Assembly: GCF_017874215.1 (NCBI RefSeq)
Contig: NZ_JAGGLB010000027.1
Coordinates: forward strand, 85,387-149,386
DNA: 64,000 bases
DNA from: Paenibacillus eucommiae
Lineage (GTDB): Bacteria > Bacillota > Bacilli > Paenibacillales > NBRC-103111
Direction: 5' to 3'
A program made the position numbers and the translations under genes. This document shows positions 34,054 to 42,481 of this stretch, piece after piece; position 1 is the first letter of the stretch; every line of letters begins with the position of its first letter. Below the pieces are notes generated by a model. That model made no database searches, was not told where the DNA came from, and was given only the letters and a program-made list of their open reading frames with translations.

Positions 34054-34755
34054 TCATTGTTGTCGATGCTGCGCCACTAGCTTCCTTGCTTCGTGACGGG
34101 TCATTACCTGGAGCTTGCTTAGAATGTTCGACACGTTGTTGGCGACGGTTTTGGCGCTGATGTGGAGGTAATCGGCGATCTGAGCATTCGTGTCTCCGTT
34201 TGCGATACGCGCCAGAATGTCCGCTTCGCGGCGGGTCAGCTCGGCGAAGGCAGGCTCCCGCAGCAGCTCGTGCCCGCCGACTGGCTGTCCTACCGGTTCC
34301 TCGGCCGATGGCTGTGCCGACGCGGCTTGAGGAGTCTGCGAGGCGAAAAAATGCATCATCCGCTCCGCTATTCCTTTGCCGAACACGGCCCGGCTGCTGC
34401 CGACCATGCGAATGGCCTGCAGCAGCTCTTCTTCGTCCGCATCCTTCAGCACATAGCCCTTGGCTCCTACCCGCATGGCGGTGAACACCGACTGATCATC
34501 CTGGTACATCGTAAGAATGAGTACCTCGACGGCAGGGTAGAGCTGCTTGATCCGCTCGGTCGCCTCGATGCCGTTCATGACCGGCATGCGTATATCCATC
34601 AGCATCAGATCGGGCTGCAGCTCGCCGGCCAGCCTTACCGCTTCTTCCCCATCGGCGGCTTCGCCGACTACTTCCAGGTCATCCGTCATCCCCAGCAAAG
34701 CCCGCACTCCGCCACGGAACATCGGGTGATCCTCGGCTAATATAATTCTCATCAT
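34054..34755 (-). CDS. NarL/FixJ-type response regulator
   Basis: A 233-residue two-component response regulator. The receiver domain has the acidic pocket (LAEDHP), the phosphorylation site Asp54 (LMLMDIRMPVMNG), Thr in ILTMYQD and Lys in YVLKDADEEELLQAI. After a ~30-residue Gln/Pro/Ala linker comes a LuxR-type helix-turn-helix (LTRREADILARIANGDTNAQIADYLHISAKTVANNVSNI) that binds DNA. ATG 34755 is preceded by AGAAGGAGG. It is encoded 13 bases after the sensor kinase gene, and the pair forms one operon. It probably binds the TTCCCG-type palindromes found nearby, but this is inferred from position only. Confidence 0.93.
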   Translation of the reverse strand: MMRIILAEDHPMFRGGVRALLGMTDDLEVVGEAADGEEAVRLAGELQPDLMLMDIRMPVMNGIEATERIKQLYPAVEVLILTMYQDDQSVFTAMRVGAKGYVLKDADEEELLQAIRMVGSSRAVFGKGIAERMMHFFASQTPQAASAQPSAEEPVGQPVGGHELLREPAFAELTRREADILARIANGDTNAQIADYLHISAKTVANNVSNILSKLQVMTRHEARKLVAQHRQQ

Positions 34756-34768
34756 TAATTGCCTCCTT

Positions 34769-36880
34769 CTATTGCAATGGCAGCATGGCGCGTACTCTCG
34801 TGCCCCCGGAGTCAAGCCGTTCGATGACGCATTCTCCGCCGATCTCGGCGGCTCGCTCGCGCATGGACAGGAGTCCGATTCCGCCCGTCCTTCCCATCAG
34901 AACAGGGCGTGCCGTCGTCCCGACGCCGATGCCATTATCCGTTACTTCCACTCGCAGCCGCCGGTCCTCTGTTACGGCCAGCATGACCCGGCATTCCGTT
35001 GCCTTCGCATGCTTCAACACGTTAACCATCGATTCCGTTACGATCCGATAAACCGCGACCTCGACGGCCGCGCTGAGAGCGGGCAGCTCCTGCGGCGCAT
35101 CGATTCGCATATTCAGCTGTTGGCCAGCCGCGCCATCCTCGCTAATCTGACAGGGTTTCGTCATCTCATTCATTCGGGCGCGAATGGCTCCCGCTAATCC
35201 GAGTTCGTCTAGCGCGGGCGGCCGCAAATCGTTGACGAGGGAGCGGATATCTTGGATCGTCGAACGAATGACTTGCCCGAGCTCATCCAGCTTGGCGACC
35301 GCGGTCACCGGTTCCTTGTCGACGAATTTGCGGGCGACGGCTACGTTAATCGCGAGCGCCGCGAGCCGCGGGGCAAGATCGTCGTGCAAGTTGTTGCGAA
35401 TCCGCCGGCGTTCTTCTTCCCGGGCGAGGACGAGCTTCTCCCGGGATTCCTGCAGATCTTCCGCGAGCTGCCTCATTCCTTGCAGCATATCCGCGTTGTT
35501 AACGATCGGTGCCGCTTGCTGCAGCAGTACCTCCAGGAACATATGGTCCTCCGGGGAGAAGGCTTCTCCCGCGGAACGGCTGGCCGCATAGAACGTGCCG
35601 ATTGGTCTGCCCCGGTAAATGATGGGGAAAGCATGCAACTCCAGTTCGTCTCTGCGCTCGCCTGCCTCGGCCAGCATGGCCTCCCTGCCTTCGATATCCA
35701 TCGCGATACCGCCGTAGGGCAGCCGCAGAGCGCCTTGCACCTGCCGGGCGATCGCGGCCAGCATCGCATCGGGTGCCAGCGGCTGCATCATTTGGCTGCC
35801 CAGCTCCAGAAGCACGGCGTATGGATCGTCATGACGTCCCTTCATCAATCGGTTGACCAGCCGTTGAAGCCATTCTCGCAGAGGCGCGAATACAAGCGCG
35901 ACGAGCCCCGTCGCTACGAGCGAGACGACATAATTGCTCCATGTGACGAACAGATTACCGAGATAAAGAACGACGCCCGTGTACAGAAGCAGGATGCAGA
36001 TCGTTAAAGCGCCATAGACAATCGTCCGGTTCACGAGCGGGTTAATCTCCCACAGTCTTCGTCTAAGAACGGCAAGCGTCAGCGTGATGGGCAGAGCCGA
36101 CAGGAAGAGGTGAAGCGCCGCGTTCAGGTAGAGATAAGAGAGGGCATTGCCTTTGAAGAAGTCGGGACTGAACAGCATGCTGACGATCGCGAATCCGAGG
36201 AAACAGACCGCCACGCCGTAGACGACCCACTTGGTCTGCTGTCGCTGCTCAGGTGAGGAAATTCGCTTGAAGCGGTAGATTTGGGCAAAGATGAGCAGGA
36301 GCGTGGTCGATACGTACCAGACGAGCTGAACGGTTAGAGGAATGCTAAATGCTCTCCATATACTCCCTTCAAAATAAATATTGGCGATATTCACGATCGC
36401 AATGACCAGCATGGCGTGCTTCGACCAAGCCGGCACGAACTTGCCGTTCGGGAACAGCAGGCAGAACAGAGAGACGGCGATCCATCCAATAGTTGCCACG
36501 CCGTAGAACCAGTAATGCGAGAACTGCCAATCCTCCGATCCTACCGCGACCAGCGAGGGGAAAGAAGTGCCGAATGCGATCATCGCGAGCGCGGCGAGCA
36601 GCCCCATTGGCTCTCGAGGGCTCTTCCATAGCAAGATGATGGCGGCTGAATAGAACACGATTGTTATGGAGCAGTCTATCGCGACTAGAAGGATCGCGAT
36701 CTCCATTACTGTGAGTCCGCCCGACTCCAGGATCAAGGGGGAGACCGAGACGCCGCATCCGCTCTCGATGCATACGTTCACGAGCTTGTCGTAATAGACA
36801 GGGATGCAACTGGCATAGATAGCAGCCGTTACGACAAAAAACAATCCGATTAGAAGTTGATAGGCTCTAATTTTTCTCAT
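34769..36880 (-). CDS. Membrane sensor histidine kinase with GAF and HisKA_3 domains
   Basis: The 703-residue kinase has a membrane-embedded N-terminal half with about ten hydrophobic segments from residue 7 to ~330 and little extracellular sequence. A GAF-like domain follows (about 350-470; AIARQVQGALRLPYGGIAMDIEG), then a coiled coil and the HisKA_3 dimerisation domain with phosphoacceptor His499 in RNNLHDDLAPRLAA. The last ~130 residues are a HATPase_c domain (VTDNGIGVG, GGIGLLSMRERA). This is the LiaS/DegS/NarX kinase class, partner of NarL-type regulators. The membrane part suggests sensing within or at the membrane. A TATAAT box lies so close to ATG 36880 that the mRNA may be leaderless. 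Confidence 0.93.
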   Translation of the reverse strand: MRKIRAYQLLIGLFFVVTAAIYASCIPVYYDKLVNVCIESGCGVSVSPLILESGGLTVMEIAILLVAIDCSITIVFYSAAIILLWKSPREPMGLLAALAMIAFGTSFPSLVAVGSEDWQFSHYWFYGVATIGWIAVSLFCLLFPNGKFVPAWSKHAMLVIAIVNIANIYFEGSIWRAFSIPLTVQLVWYVSTTLLLIFAQIYRFKRISSPEQRQQTKWVVYGVAVCFLGFAIVSMLFSPDFFKGNALSYLYLNAALHLFLSALPITLTLAVLRRRLWEINPLVNRTIVYGALTICILLLYTGVVLYLGNLFVTWSNYVVSLVATGLVALVFAPLREWLQRLVNRLMKGRHDDPYAVLLELGSQMMQPLAPDAMLAAIARQVQGALRLPYGGIAMDIEGREAMLAEAGERRDELELHAFPIIYRGRPIGTFYAASRSAGEAFSPEDHMFLEVLLQQAAPIVNNADMLQGMRQLAEDLQESREKLVLAREEERRRIRNNLHDDLAPRLAALAINVAVARKFVDKEPVTAVAKLDELGQVIRSTIQDIRSLVNDLRPPALDELGLAGAIRARMNEMTKPCQISEDGAAGQQLNMRIDAPQELPALSAAVEVAVYRIVTESMVNVLKHAKATECRVMLAVTEDRRLRVEVTDNGIGVGTTARPVLMGRTGGIGLLSMRERAAEIGGECVIERLDSGGTRVRAMLPLQ

Positions 36881-36887
36881 GGCTCTA

Positions 36888-36893
36888 ATTATA
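36888..36893 (-). promoter_or_regulatory. -10 box of the kinase/regulator operon
   Basis: Minus strand TATAAT (complement of ATTATA) ends seven bases before the kinase ATG, so transcription would begin about at the start codon. No good -35 box is found 17 bp upstream, which would fit dependence on an activator bound further upstream. Confidence 0.55.
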
Positions 36894-36952
36894 GCGGAGC
36901 AAGTCAGTTTTGAATATGAGAAAGGTGCAATTATGAGTGTATTTCCCGATGA

Positions 36953-36984
36953 TCCCGAATTCGGGAATCGGAACTTCCCGGGAA
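36953..36984. promoter_or_regulatory. Pair of operator-like palindromes between the divergent genes
   Basis: TCCCGAATTCGGGA (36953-36966) and TTCCCGGGAA (36975-36984) are perfect palindromes with centres 20 bases apart. Further TTCCCG half-sites lie at 36942-36947 and 37013-37019. The arrangement is like the pair at 25391-25430. Confidence 0.55.
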
Positions 36985-37070
36985 AGGAGGAAATTCATGC
37001 CCTGTCGTCCTTCATTCCCGCGATAGTAGGATTAAGGTATGGAAAACATTCAATCGACGAGGTGAAGAAA

Positions 37071-37664
37071 ATGAAAGATTACAAGGTATTGAAAGGGCTA
37101 GGCATGATCTGCCTGCTCGCCGGAATCGTGAGAATGGGCATGACACCGGCCGCTCTTGTCTGGGGCACGGACAGCCCGCAAGAGTTAACATTCGGCTTCA
37201 TCGCATGTATCCTGATGGCGGTAGGAACGATCGCCGGATTTCTGGCGCAATCGAAGGAGACCAGCATGCTCGGATTCCTCAGCACGCTCGGTATGGCGAT
37301 CGGCAATGTGCTGACGGCGGCTCTCGTGTTCATCGTATTCGTCAAGGATCCGGCTGCGCCGCTGCCGGAAGGTCCGGTAGTGGGGATTACGCGAATCGTA
37401 AGCATGCTCGGCTTGCTTGTGGGTACACCGGTGTTCGCCATTATGACATTACGGGCCAAAGTATTCCCGCGCTGGGTCGCCGTCCTGTTCATCATCAATA
37501 TTGTCAGCATGTTCCTGCCGGTAGCCGACAACGTGTACTTCGCTTTCTTCTGGGGCCTCGCTTACGCCAGCCTGGGCTTCTGTATCGTAACCGGCAGAAT
37601 GACGCCACGGTCCGTACAGGAAGAGCAAACGTCCGCGAGCTCCCAGTCGGCAATCATTTCCTAA
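37071..37664 (+). CDS. Unrecognised membrane protein beside the two-component system
   Basis: A 197-residue protein with about six hydrophobic segments: LGMICLLAGIVRMGM, LTFGFIACILMAVGTIAGF, FLSTLGMAIGNVLTAALVFIVFV, IVSMLGLLVGTPVFAIM, WVAVLFIINIVSMFLPV and VYFAFFWGLAYASLGFCIV. ATG 37071 follows GAGGTG; the frame is open for 64 more codons upstream but that part crosses the palindromes and the divergent promoter, so it is not coding. No family was recognised. It is divergent from the kinase gene and shares its control region, which suggests that the kinase/regulator pair controls it or that it takes part in sensing. Confidence 0.8.
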   Translation: MKDYKVLKGLGMICLLAGIVRMGMTPAALVWGTDSPQELTFGFIACILMAVGTIAGFLAQSKETSMLGFLSTLGMAIGNVLTAALVFIVFVKDPAAPLPEGPVVGITRIVSMLGLLVGTPVFAIMTLRAKVFPRWVAVLFIINIVSMFLPVADNVYFAFFWGLAYASLGFCIVTGRMTPRSVQEEQTSASSQSAIIS

Positions 37665-37824
37665 AACCGGCGAGGGGGGTGAGCGTTTCTCACCCCGGTG
37701 AGGAAAGTTCAACCTCCTCAGCTTTGAAGGGGCCATTGTATACTTCGACTGATGAACGGCTGGCCGAAACGGAAGTCAAGTTCTGGGCTTTGCCGAAAAT
37801 TACAAAACGATCAAGGAGGCAATT

Positions 37825-40800
37825 ATGAAACGTGTTCTATCTGCATTGTTATTAAGTATGTCACTGCTGGTTCAAACAGCGCTGCCTAGTGCTCTCGCCT
37901 TGCCGGGCGGGCAGTCGTCGAACGCGATCTCCTACCAAGAGCAGGAGCCCAACAATACACCGGAGGATAACCAGCGTTATTCACTCGCGGGCGGCGAAAA
38001 TTTCGTCTTCACGGGAGATGTGAGCGGGCGGGGCTATCTCGACGATCCGGTCGATTATTATCCTTTCCAAGTGACAAAATCAGGCTATATGAGCGTCTTG
38101 CTGCAAGAAACGGCGACGGCGAATCTGACGCAGGTGGCTATTCTGGATGATTCCGGCAATGAAATCGAAGATGATAATCCGAATCCTCTCTACGAGAAGG
38201 ATGACGTGTGGCTGGAAGAAGGCAATCAATATTACGTCCAGGTGTCGGTACGCGAAGATATGGTCGGCAGCGGCTTCCATTACCGTCTTCAGGTCGGATT
38301 TCATGTCCAGCAGACTCCCATAGACGCTTACGAGCCGAATAACAACAAGGAATCGGCCGCATCTACTACGCTTGGAGCATCGCCATCCGCGAAGCTCGAA
38401 GGAGTTATCGGTTCTGCCGATGACCAGGATTGGTACCGGTTCGAGACGGCCGAGACCGGCTTCTTCAATTTGAATCTACACAACATCCCCGAGGGAACGG
38501 GATATGACTTTAAATTGTTTAACTCCTACGGTGATCTTATCTCTTCCACGGAGAACCGGCCGGGGAAAATCATGCACAACGTGTATGGAAGCAGAGGCCA
38601 AACCTTCTACGTGCAGGTGTATTCTTCCGCTGGTTATGATTTGAATGATACGTATGTTTTGGAGAGGACGTTCACGTCCAGCTACGACGTTTCGTCGGGA
38701 GACATCCATGAGTGGAATAACAATCTGGAGACGGCTACCGTGACCACGCTTGGCCAGTCGACTTCGGACGTGGGAACGGGTACGATTCATGTGCCGGAGG
38801 ACCAGGACTGGTATGCCGTTAAGCTGTCGCAAACCGGCAATTTCCAAGTTGGATTGGTGCTTGCGCCATCGCAAGAGTACCATATCGCTTTGTATGAAGC
38901 GAACGGAGATTCCCTTTATTCGACCGAATATTATGAGGAGCATGAACCGAAGCAGCTTCCGCTTCACTTTGGAGCCCAAGGCGACGTGTTCTATGTTAAA
39001 GTGTTCACGGAAGCAGGCAATGCCGCTCCGTACGAGGATTACGAATTCGAAGTAACGCAGATCGGCGGAGACATCTACGAGCCGAACAATACAAGCGATA
39101 GGTACACGTCGACTACGCTAGGCGATTCGAATGCCGAATATTTGTCCGCGACGCTGCATGGCGCGTCCGACGTGGATTGGTATCTGGTTTCGCCGTATAC
39201 GCCGGGTTATTTTGAAATTATAATGAATCAGGCGCCGGTCGACGGCTATCAAATGGAGCTTTACGACGAGAACATGCAGTTAATCGCTGCACAGACTACT
39301 TTTAACGGTAAACCGATGATCGAGGAAGTATTCGGGAAGAAAGGTGTCCGTTATTATTTGAAGGTGTTCTCGGCCAGCGGCGCAAGCAGCAACAGCCCTT
39401 ACGAGCTTCTCATGAACGTCGATCATATCGGTCTATGGGCGAATGAAGGGGAAAGCAACGACAGCTTCGATCAAGCGAACGGGATCGCTCGGGGCGTAGA
39501 TATTCTGGGTACCATTTCCTCATCTACGGACAGGGATTACTACAGATATATATCCAGTGATGCGGGCAAGCTCCACTTCTCATTGGAAGTGCCGTCGGCA
39601 TTCCATAATTACAATATTCAGGTTTTCGATGAGGCCAAAAAGCTGGTCGCGGAATCAAGCATGCCGGGGAATGCCACGGATTATGCACTTGATCTGCCAG
39701 TTCTGAACAGCACATACTATGTTATGGTGTATCCTGCAGTCGGGGCGAAGACGGGTACTGATGCAACGTACCGTTTGAAGGCTATGAGCCATGCGACCCC
39801 GGTTGACACGAATGAACCTAATGATACGACCGAGAAGGCGACGGGACTCAAAGTCGCATCCTATGCCCAGAACCTGAAAGGAACGATTCATTCCGCAAAC
39901 GATGTGGACTATTACAAGGTTTCGAACGAGGTTCTGCCGTACGATCTGAAGCTGGAGCTGACGGACATCCCGGCAGGAACCAATTACGATGTGAAGGTAA
40001 TCGACAAAGACGGCAATACGGTCGCAAGCTCCAAAAACGCGGGGAACAAAGCCGAAAGCTTCTCGGTCGTTATTCCGAAAAATAAAACGTACTACATCGG
40101 AGTGTACACCGCGGACGGCAAATTCGATATGAATGCTTCCTATAAACTTACGTTTAAAAATAACGGCAGCGTTCCGATTATTATCGTTCCGGGGTTTGGA
40201 GGCACCGCATTGTATGGAAATGATCCTATGACGGGTCTGCCTGTTAACGCATGGATGAATTTTGCCGTAACGTCCACGGCTTCGCTTATGTACCAAGATT
40301 TGTACAACGATGCGACAGAGGCCAAGATCGGCCTTCACTACAAAGATAGGGATTACGGTTTGTGGGATATCTCCGACGTGGCGCCTGAAGATATGATGTT
40401 CGGTCAGGATATGTATTTCACTGAAATGATCTCGGACCTGAAGACGGAAGGGTATGTTCCGGGTCGAACGTTATTCGGTCTTCCTAATAATTTCATCCGC
40501 GACAATACGGAAGCATCCGATGCGCTGAAACAAAGAATCGATTTGGCGATCGAGAAGAGCGGCTCCAGCAAAGTCATGCTGATCTCTCACAGCAACGGCG
40601 GCCTGATCGTGAAAGAGGCGGCCATGGATTCGAATTATGCGAGCAAGGTAAGCAAATGGATAACGCTCGGAACGCCGTTCCTCGGCGCGCCGACATCTTT
40701 GAAGGCTTGGATCGACGGCTACGATCTCGACATTCCGATTCTGAGCAGCGCGGTCGGCAGAAAGCTTGCCATGCATTCTCCAACGGCTCACGGGTTGATT

Positions 40801-41838
40801 CCTTCGCCTAGCTATCATCATTTGTATGGCCCCGTGCTTCAATATTTCAAGAAAAGAAGCGAGGCCCGCAACGATCACGAAATTATTTCCATCGATAGTT
40901 ATCAGAAAATGGCGGATTTCCTCTCTAACGTCAACGAAGGGCAAGTAGAACCTTACTTGAATTTCCGGGAGGACCTGCTAGATCGAGTCCTTAAAAAGCA
41001 CCAAACGATATACGATCTTCCGCAAACGGACATTCCGCTGTATATCATCTCGGGATACGGAATGGATACGATTAGCAGCTATACGTATGTTAAACCCGTT
41101 AATGACGTCCGGGAATATGCATCCAACGGCAGTCCCGTTGCGCCTCTCTACGTGAGCGGTGACGGCACGGTTCCTGAGTTCAGCAGCAAGGGGACGTTGA
41201 CCTTCCCGGTCGGGACGAAAAATACGCGGGTCTATGGAGTTACCGGCGTTAATCATATGCCCCTTGTAACGGATCAGAGAAACCGCAAGCAAGTGAAGCA
41301 AGTTATGATCTACGGCAACGAAGAACCGGTAGCCGGCATCCGCCTGGAGTCCGATTACCGGAATGGCAAGCATACGAACTATTTGGCAACAACGGGCATG
41401 AAGTCCACTCTCTCGAAGGGACCCACTTCGACCGTGTATTCAATCCCGTTAACGGGGCAAGAATCAAAGGTGACGCTTACGCTGAAGAACGGCGAAAAAA
41501 CGGTTATTCGGATTAACGCGGACAAAACGTACCTCGCCGAGCAGCAAGCAAACCATATGACGATCAATAATCTTGGCGATGCGCTGTGGATCACGACGCC
41601 TGTCGACCAAGGAACGACCGTGAGCTGGACGGGAGCAAGCTTGACCGGAACAAAAGTGTACGATCTTCAGAACGGCGCGTACAAAACGTCTTACGAGGTA
41701 CGAGTGTCGGGTACGTTGAGGTCGTTCACGGTTAGCAACTCCGTGGCACAGCCGAACAGACTGAAGGGCGTCTCCGTACAAGAAATGCCCGTGTTCGATA
41801 CCGGCATTTCCGATCAACCAACAGAAGCATATGAATAA
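37825..41838 (+). CDS. Secreted LCAT-like lipase with six N-terminal PPC-type repeats
   Basis: A 1337-residue exported protein (signal peptide to about residue 26, ALPSALA). Residues ~40-780 are six PPC-like (pre-peptidase C-terminal) beta-sandwich repeats of ~125 residues, each starting with a variant of EPNN (near 40, 168, 295, 418, 541 and 663) and containing a DxDWY/DVDYY motif. Residues ~785-1170 are an alpha/beta hydrolase of the lecithin:cholesterol acyltransferase type: oxyanion region PGFGGTALY (789 on), nucleophile Ser923 in ISHSNGG, acid Asp1113 in GDGTVP, His1144 in GVNHMP. The enzyme should cleave or transfer acyl groups of lipids outside the cell. The ~190-residue C-terminus is a further beta domain. 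AAGGAGG precedes ATG 37825. No membrane or SLH anchor is present. Confidence 0.88.
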   Translation: MKRVLSALLLSMSLLVQTALPSALALPGGQSSNAISYQEQEPNNTPEDNQRYSLAGGENFVFTGDVSGRGYLDDPVDYYPFQVTKSGYMSVLLQETATANLTQVAILDDSGNEIEDDNPNPLYEKDDVWLEEGNQYYVQVSVREDMVGSGFHYRLQVGFHVQQTPIDAYEPNNNKESAASTTLGASPSAKLEGVIGSADDQDWYRFETAETGFFNLNLHNIPEGTGYDFKLFNSYGDLISSTENRPGKIMHNVYGSRGQTFYVQVYSSAGYDLNDTYVLERTFTSSYDVSSGDIHEWNNNLETATVTTLGQSTSDVGTGTIHVPEDQDWYAVKLSQTGNFQVGLVLAPSQEYHIALYEANGDSLYSTEYYEEHEPKQLPLHFGAQGDVFYVKVFTEAGNAAPYEDYEFEVTQIGGDIYEPNNTSDRYTSTTLGDSNAEYLSATLHGASDVDWYLVSPYTPGYFEIIMNQAPVDGYQMELYDENMQLIAAQTTFNGKPMIEEVFGKKGVRYYLKVFSASGASSNSPYELLMNVDHIGLWANEGESNDSFDQANGIARGVDILGTISSSTDRDYYRYISSDAGKLHFSLEVPSAFHNYNIQVFDEAKKLVAESSMPGNATDYALDLPVLNSTYYVMVYPAVGAKTGTDATYRLKAMSHATPVDTNEPNDTTEKATGLKVASYAQNLKGTIHSANDVDYYKVSNEVLPYDLKLELTDIPAGTNYDVKVIDKDGNTVASSKNAGNKAESFSVVIPKNKTYYIGVYTADGKFDMNASYKLTFKNNGSVPIIIVPGFGGTALYGNDPMTGLPVNAWMNFAVTSTASLMYQDLYNDATEAKIGLHYKDRDYGLWDISDVAPEDMMFGQDMYFTEMISDLKTEGYVPGRTLFGLPNNFIRDNTEASDALKQRIDLAIEKSGSSKVMLISHSNGGLIVKEAAMDSNYASKVSKWITLGTPFLGAPTSLKAWIDGYDLDIPILSSAVGRKLAMHSPTAHGLIPSPSYHHLYGPVLQYFKKRSEARNDHEIISIDSYQKMADFLSNVNEGQVEPYLNFREDLLDRVLKKHQTIYDLPQTDIPLYIISGYGMDTISSYTYVKPVNDVREYASNGSPVAPLYVSGDGTVPEFSSKGTLTFPVGTKNTRVYGVTGVNHMPLVTDQRNRKQVKQVMIYGNEEPVAGIRLESDYRNGKHTNYLATTGMKSTLSKGPTSTVYSIPLTGQESKVTLTLKNGEKTVIRINADKTYLAEQQANHMTINNLGDALWITTPVDQGTTVSWTGASLTGTKVYDLQNGAYKTSYEVRVSGTLRSFTVSNSVAQPNRLKGVSVQEMPVFDTGISDQPTEAYE

Positions 41839-41865
41839 GGGATGACAAACCAGCTAATACCATGT

Positions 41866-41911
41866 CAAGAGGCAGTTTTGTAGGGCGTAGATTTCGGGTA
41901 CACTGCTTTTG
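41866..41911 (+). terminator. Possible terminator after the lipase gene
   Basis: CAAGAGGCAGT pairs with ACTGCTTTTG with one bulge and a long loop, 28 bases after the stop. Weak because the loop is 25 bases long. Confidence 0.35.
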
Positions 41912-41961
41912 ATGTGTAACAAATAAACCTCCATTTCGTGGAAGTTTATGGGGTGGGATTT

Positions 41962-42108
41962 TTAAAAAGCGAAGGGTTGCCCTTTTTCGAGCATAGCGTA
42001 GACGTGATGTAATACCTTGTTAACGCAAGCGATCACGGCTACTTTATGGGGCGTACCCTCGCTTTTTTGGGCAGGATAATGCCCTTCTGTGAGATAAAAT
42101 ATGTGAAA
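41962..42108 (-). mobile_element. Fossil C-terminus of an IS110-type transposase
   Basis: Read on the minus strand, the end of an open frame gives FYLTEGHYPAQKSEGTPHK, then VAVIACVNKVLHHVYAML and EKGQPF with a stop at 41964-41962. This is the C-terminal end of IS110/IS1111-family transposases, where GKPKKVAxxAxxRKLL is usual. The N-terminal catalytic part is absent, so the element is dead. Confidence 0.7.
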
Positions 42109-42111
42109 ATA

Positions 42112-42163
42112 AGGACAAACCATGCGAAGTATACTTCACAGGGCTTGTCCGTTTTTTTCTTCT
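42112..42163 (+). terminator. Hairpin at the edge of the IS110 fossil
   Basis: GGACAA...GAAGTATACTTC...TTGTCC is a long imperfect palindrome with seven T residues after it. It may be part of the insertion element end or an insulator before the YesM-type operon. Confidence 0.55.
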
Positions 42164-42249
42164 ATAGCAGTACAATGCCTTCGGACTTCTGGACAGCCAC
42201 GTACTCTTATGCAACGGCAGATTGAGAAGTCAGGATTGCGACGAATGCA

Positions 42250-42279
42250 TTGACTGTATCAAAGCGCCGGTGCTATATT
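42250..42279 (+). promoter_or_regulatory. Promoter of the YesM/YesN-type operon
   Basis: TTGACT (42250-42255) and TATATT (42274-42279) with 18-bp spacing. It leaves a ~195-base leader before the kinase start codon; no riboswitch-like structure was recognised in the leader. Confidence 0.6.
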
Positions 42280-42481
42280 AACCGGTAATACCATATTATG
42301 TTTTTTCAAGAGAGGATGGTGCGATGTCCGCTTGTGAGGATAGGTTCAAACCGGACAACCAGTTCGATTATTGTTTTGAACGGGTGAGGCTGTGGCTGCG
42401 GAGGATCGGAGGTTTGCGGAAGGAGAAATACCGAAGAGTATGGTGTGAGAGCAGTGTGTTCTCTGTAAGGGGGTCAAAAAC

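Noticed and set aside
36879..37070. 64-residue N-terminal extension of the membrane protein next to the kinase
   Set aside because: It crosses the divergent promoter and operator palindromes; GAGGTG before ATG 37071 marks the start.
42280..42481. Riboswitch or attenuator in the YesM operon leader
   Set aside because: The ~200-base leader shows no recognised aptamer motif and no terminator/antiterminator pair.
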